Positions 60,529-64,000 of a stretch of 64,000 bases of DNA are shown here, piece after piece. Source of the stretch: Herbiconiux sp. VKM Ac-1786 (lineage in GTDB: Bacteria > Actinomycetota > Actinomycetes > Actinomycetales > Microbacteriaceae); the NCBI RefSeq assembly GCF_015350805.1, contig NZ_JADKSG010000002.1, positions 930,001 through 994,000 of the forward strand, read 5' to 3'. Position 1 is the first letter of the stretch. The number at the start of each line of letters is the position of its first letter. A program made the translations under genes and the position numbers. The notes under the pieces were generated by a model that made no database searches, was not told the DNA's origin, and saw only the letters and a list, made by a program, of their open reading frames with translations.

Positions 60529-61760
60529 CGCGGGACCTCGAGGAGCACCGTGGTGCCGCGCCCCGGCGACGCGAAGACGCGCAGCGAGCCACCGGCCGCG
60601 GCGAGCCGCGAGCCGATGGTCGCGATGGCCGCCTCAGCGGGCGAGACGGGGGCCGGAGGCACCGCCGCCGCGAAGCCCTGGCCGCCGTCGGTCACGACCG
60701 CGCGCAGCACGGTGTCGTCGCCGCTCAGCGTCACGTCGGCCGCCCGCACTCCCGAGTGGCGTCGCACCGTCTCGAGCGAGTCGGCGACGGCGGCCACGAG
60801 GGCGGCGCGGCGCTCGGGGGCCGCCGGCCCGGTGTCCTCGCCGTGCCAGGTCGCCTCCAGGCCGTGCACCCGGCACCAGGCGCGCACCGTCACCCAGGGG
60901 TCGACCAGGGCGGTCGCCGTGGCGGCGGCCGTGAGACCGACGGCGGGCCGAGCATCCGGAGTCTCATCGCGCTGACCCCCCAGGGTGCCCTCGGTGCGCA
61001 GCTGCGCGAGGAGGGCGCTGTCGTTCGCGGCCTGGGCCCGGAGCGTCTCGGGCGGCACCCCCTGCCCGGAGTGCGCGATCAGGGTGAGGGTCGCGAGCAC
61101 GGTGTCGTGCATCATGCGGGCGCCGTAGCGCAGCTCGGCCTCCGTCTCGGTGGAGCGGCGCTCGGCGGCATAGCTCTCCTTCAGCCGCGCCTGGCCGATC
61201 TCGGCCTGCCGGGCGCTGCGGGCGAGCCAGAGACCGGCGCCGAGCATCGCCGTCCAGCCGCCGACGATCGCGAGCACGACGAACGCCGCGCGCCCGGTCG
61301 GGGCCGTGACCACCCAGGCGAGCACGCTGACGGGCAGCACCGTCACCGCCACGATCAGCCCGAGGGCACGCAGCTCGGCCACCGCGACGAAGAGCGACGG
61401 CACCGCCATCGACGCCAGCGCGGTGACGGTGGCCAGCGTGGGGTTGTCGTCGACCTGCGCCCCCGGCAGGAGGAAGGTGCCGAGCGTGCCGAGGGCGGCG
61501 CAGTAGGTCAGCGCCACCACGAGCCGGCCGTTCCGCGGCGTCAGCACGAAGAAGCCCACCGTCATCAGGAGCATGCCGACGAGCGACGGGAGGAAGGCCC
61601 CGATGCGCTCGTGCTCGGGCGCCGCGAGGTTGACGGCGGCGCAGACGGTCGCGATGATGCCGAAGCGGCGGGCGCAGACGATGCCGAGCCGCAGGTGCTC
61701 GCCGGAGCCCGGCGCCTCCGGCACGGAGGGCGCCTCCGGGGCCGGGACGGGGATCACCAT
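60525..61760 (-). CDS. NarL-type sensor histidine kinase
   Basis: A 411-residue membrane sensor kinase: five or six N-terminal helices, a short linker, a HisKA_3-like dimerisation region with the phosphorylated histidine H218 in GARMMHDTVLATLTLIAHSG, and an ATPase end with VTDGGQGFAAAVPP and GSLRVFASPGRGTTVLLEVP. No large extracytoplasmic sensor domain exists, so the helices themselves may sense. It is divergent from a LuxR-type response regulator (61853) that is its likely partner, and is coupled to the repeat-bearing protein downstream. Confidence 0.8.
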   Translation of the reverse strand: MVIPVPAPEAPSVPEAPGSGEHLRLGIVCARRFGIIATVCAAVNLAAPEHERIGAFLPSLVGMLLMTVGFFVLTPRNGRLVVALTYCAALGTLGTFLLPGAQVDDNPTLATVTALASMAVPSLFVAVAELRALGLIVAVTVLPVSVLAWVVTAPTGRAAFVVLAIVGGWTAMLGAGLWLARSARQAEIGQARLKESYAAERRSTETEAELRYGARMMHDTVLATLTLIAHSGQGVPPETLRAQAANDSALLAQLRTEGTLGGQRDETPDARPAVGLTAAATATALVDPWVTVRAWCRVHGLEATWHGEDTGPAAPERRAALVAAVADSLETVRRHSGVRAADVTLSGDDTVLRAVVTDGGQGFAAAVPPAPVSPAEAAIATIGSRLAAAGGSLRVFASPGRGTTVLLEVPR

Positions 61761-61852
61761 CTGTCGAAGATAGCGCGGTGGACGCGGTCCTCCGGCGATT
61801 GCCCCGGAAGGGGGGACCGTGGGGCGATGGGCGGCGTGGGAGGCTTGCCTCC

Positions 61853-62638
61853 ATGGCCCGGGACGTTGTGCGCATCGCGATCGTCGACGACCACCGGATG
61901 CTCCTGACCGCCCTGACCGAGTGGATCAAGTCCGCGGCCGACGACATCGCGTGCGTCGCGGCGGTGACGACGTGGCCGGAGCTGCTCGCGCATCCGCAGT
62001 TCCCGGTGGACGTCGTGCTGCTCGACCTCGACCTGAAGGACAACCTGCCCGTCTCGATCAAGCTCCGGGCCCTCGACACGGCCGGGGTGAAGACCGTGAT
62101 GATGAGCACGTACTCGGAGCCGGCCGTGGTGCGGGAGGCTCTCGCGGCCGGCGCCCACGGGTACATCGTGAAGAGCGAGGGCGCCGAGACGATCGTCGTC
62201 GCGATCCGGCTGGCGCTGGCCGGCAGCCGCTTCGTGTCGCCGCTCGTGGGGCTGCAGCTGGATGCGGCTCCCGCACTGGCGAAGCTGAGCGCGCAGGAGC
62301 GGCGGGTGATGGCGCTGTACGGCTCGGGCGAGTCGGCGAAGCGCATCGCGACCGTGCTGCAGATCACCGAGCAGACCGCGAAGTCGCACCTGAAGCGCCT
62401 GCGGGCGAAGTACCGCTTGGCGGGCATCGACGTCGGCTCGAAGGTGGCGCTCCGCAACCAGGCCATCCGCGACGGCCTCATCCTCCTCGACGACACGGGC
62501 CGCACCCCCACGGCGGCCACCGCCACCCCCGCCGACGCCGACGTGGACGGGGACGACCTCGACCTCGAAGCCATCGACGCCCTCGCCGCCACCGAGGACC
62601 TCGACGACCTGGACGCCGACCCCGCCGCCCGTCGCTGA
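61853..62638 (+). CDS. LuxR/NarL-family response regulator
   Basis: A 261-residue regulator: the receiver domain (7-125) has the acid pair D12/D13, the phosphorylated aspartate at D58 (VVLLDLDLKDN) and the late lysine in GYIVKSEGAE; the DNA-binding domain (about 145-205) reads LSAQERRVMALYGSGESAKR and ITEQTAKSHLKRLRAKYRLA. An acidic tail rich in Asp and Leu (DLEAIDALAATEDLDDLDAD) follows. It is divergent from the sensor kinase with 92 bases between them, so the pair shares a control region. Its targets are unknown. Confidence 0.85.
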   Translation: MARDVVRIAIVDDHRMLLTALTEWIKSAADDIACVAAVTTWPELLAHPQFPVDVVLLDLDLKDNLPVSIKLRALDTAGVKTVMMSTYSEPAVVREALAAGAHGYIVKSEGAETIVVAIRLALAGSRFVSPLVGLQLDAAPALAKLSAQERRVMALYGSGESAKRIATVLQITEQTAKSHLKRLRAKYRLAGIDVGSKVALRNQAIRDGLILLDDTGRTPTAATATPADADVDGDDLDLEAIDALAATEDLDDLDADPAARR

Positions 62639-62725
62639 CAGCGCCGCCTGCGACGCCTGCGCCGACGCGGGCGGGCGGGCTCGGCCGCACACCCGCCCCC
62701 GCCGCCCCCGCCCCCGCCGCACCCG
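62639..62725. other. GC-rich gap with no gene
   Basis: Between the response regulator and beta-amylase stops (convergent) I see only GGGCGGGCGGGC and CCCGCCCCCGCC tracts that can pair as a hairpin and might terminate both transcripts. Confidence 0.4.
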
Positions 62726-64000
62726 TCAGTGGAAGTCGCGCAGGAACCGCTCGAACTCGCTCCGGCCCGCCGCACCCGGCCGCGACACGTCGTCGATGCG
62801 CAGCACCGTCAGCCCGCGATACACCGACGGCGACCCGGCGAACGCGTCGCGGATGTGCGACCATCCCACGCTCGACGGCGACCCCGCTCCCCCGAGGCTC
62901 GACGCCAGGGCGTTCTCGCCCTTCAGCGTGATGTGCGCCCGGGTGGCCGCCGACCCGACCCACGTCACGAGGGAGGCCGCGTCGGAGTAGGCGTGGTCCG
63001 ATCCGTCCCACTCCCGCCCGTCGGGCATCTCGAGCGCCGTGAAGTGCAGCGTGATCGGATGCGTCGGCACCGACACCCCGTCACCCGTCGTCTCGAGCTC
63101 GCGCACGAGCCCCATCACGCCGTCGTAGCCGTGACCCGTCGAGGCGTCGTTGTAGGCCTGATCGGTGTGCACGAGCCCCGCCGCGATCTCGGGCACCCGC
63201 CGCATCGGGCTCGTCGCCATGGTCTGCCAGTGCACCCCGGGCACCTTGAAACCGAGCGGCACGGCCGCGAACGGCCCGTCGAAGGCGCGGATGGCCTCGA
63301 CCATGATGTCGTGCCCGTGCGACAGCAGGCTCTCGCTGTACCAGCGGGTGAAGTCGCGCCCATACTGCAGCGACGCGTACGACCCCGAGGTGATGAAGCG
63401 GTCGTGGTCGGTGGGCGGGGTGATGGCCGAGTACGTCAGGCCCGGGATGGCCCACGCCGACCCCACCCCCGCCACCGAGCCGTACTTCGCGACGGCCCAG
63501 TCGGCGAAGTCGCGCACGGCCGTGTCGGTGTAGCTCTGGAAGGTGCCGCGGTTCGGGTAGGCCGCCGGTCGGCCGGGCACCGTGTCGTCGTGGTGGGCGT
63601 AGGACGGGTAGCGCAGCTCGCCGGCCGGCCCGGTGCCGATCGTGATCTCCTGGATGCGCCCGCGGTAGTCGGTGGTGCCGCTGCTGTAGTGGTCTTCGAA
63701 CGCGTTCATGAAGTCGCGCATGTCGACCAGTGCCCGGTCGACGCCGATGCCCCACGGCGCCACCGTCTCGCGGTTCGTGTTGCCGTACTCGCTGCGGTAG
63801 AAGTCGTCGACCGGGGCGCTCGCGCACGGGCCGTAGATGCCGCAGATCTGGTACGGATCCCACACCCAGGACGGGACGGGGATGGTCTTGCAGGCGTCGT
63901 CGACGTTGCCGCCGCACTGGTGGAACGACATCATCGGCACGAGGTCGAGGCCCGCCGAGGTCGCCGCCTTGAACAGCTTGTCGTAGTAGCCCCAGTCGAA
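62726..64000 (-). CDS. Glycoside hydrolase family 14 beta-amylase, 5' end beyond the window
   Basis: The gene runs off the right edge; 424 residues are visible. GH14 beta-amylase hydrolyses starch or glycogen from the non-reducing end to maltose. Family blocks present are VPMMSFHQCGGNVDD, VPSWVWDPY, the catalytic acid in GPAGELRYPSYAHHD, FKVPGVHWQTMA, and the second catalytic glutamate in THITLKGENAL-type sequence (HITLKGENALASS). The stop at 62726 is followed by a short GC-rich spacer. GH14 is rare in bacteria. A signal peptide would lie outside the window. Confidence 0.85.
   Translation of the reverse strand, partial: FDWGYYDKLFKAATSAGLDLVPMMSFHQCGGNVDDACKTIPVPSWVWDPYQICGIYGPCASAPVDDFYRSEYGNTNRETVAPWGIGVDRALVDMRDFMNAFEDHYSSGTTDYRGRIQEITIGTGPAGELRYPSYAHHDDTVPGRPAAYPNRGTFQSYTDTAVRDFADWAVAKYGSVAGVGSAWAIPGLTYSAITPPTDHDRFITSGSYASLQYGRDFTRWYSESLLSHGHDIMVEAIRAFDGPFAAVPLGFKVPGVHWQTMATSPMRRVPEIAAGLVHTDQAYNDASTGHGYDGVMGLVRELETTGDGVSVPTHPITLHFTALEMPDGREWDGSDHAYSDAASLVTWVGSAATRAHITLKGENALASSLGGAGSPSSVGWSHIRDAFAGSPSVYRGLTVLRIDDVSRPGAAGRSEFERFLRDFH

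Overview
The window is GC-rich DNA (about 70 percent GC or more by eye) from an actinobacterium, most likely a member of the Microbacteriaceae. The pointers are three copies of the small DUF7882-type protein, a DUF222/HNH endonuclease, an F420-type LLM oxidoreductase, class II PucR and GAF-ANTAR regulators, and many starts lying only 6 to 9 bases after a TANNNT -10 box, as expected for leaderless actinobacterial mRNAs. It reads as ordinary chromosome with dense, mostly housekeeping or accessory metabolic genes. I see no rRNA, tRNA, CRISPR array, prophage or insertion sequence.

Layout. 1-12.6 kb: a cut-off glycosyltransferase, a broken CYP152 P450, a stress-type membrane operon (4158 down to 1763) with a fused and truncated DUF3618/YihY pair, DUF7882, a tandem GAF-ANTAR pair, an SRPBCC protein, a carotenoid-dehydrogenase-like oxidoreductase with an SDR, RecQ, and a truncated GT9 gene head to head with a truncated DUF7882. 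12.6-21.3 kb: a Ser/Thr kinase with an SRPBCC partner, a run of regulators (XRE, GlxA/AraC), a UBP zinc finger, and a PucR / thioredoxin-reductase-like / MFS unit. 21.3-27 kb: an accessory-looking stretch with two putative nucleases (GIY-YIG type; zinc-ribbon plus PD-(D/E)XK type), RidA, DUF7882, small proteins and five different short tandem repeats. 27-33.3 kb: a secreted protein, a TIGR03943/permease pair, a serine hydrolase with slippage-prone repeats, an arsenate-reductase-like phosphatase, and nhaA behind a structured leader.

33.4-45.2 kb: an OafA-type acyltransferase with SGNH domain, a CYTH-CHAD protein, aminodeoxychorismate lyase, a divergent HxlR/NmrA pair, the HNH protein, LLM oxidoreductase, MOSC protein, acetolactate decarboxylase, and a 73-residue LAETG surface peptide. 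45.2-49.4 kb: a wall-polymer or glycan cluster (two GT2 enzymes, a CDP-alcohol phosphatidyltransferase, a CDP-glycerol glycerophosphotransferase-like protein). 49.5-58.8 kb: HtrA protease, an aminotransferase, a carbon-nitrogen hydrolase, a tightly coupled P450 / epimerase / F390-synthetase-like operon, a GAP-family membrane protein and a small membrane protein with a coupled upstream mini-ORF. 58.8-64 kb: a two-component system whose kinase is coupled to a repeat-bearing membrane protein that looks like a degenerate kinase, its divergent response regulator, and a beta-amylase cut off by the right edge.

The features I judge most worth a second look are the 13-residue putative sortase-anchored peptide (45005-45226), the nhaA leader (about 32021-32108), the zinc-ribbon/GST-linker/nuclease protein (23184-24674), the kinase plus degenerate-kinase pair (58861-61760), the excess of the heptamer CGGATGC on both strands, and a cluster of apparent deletion scars in the first 12.5 kb, which could be biological or an assembly fault.
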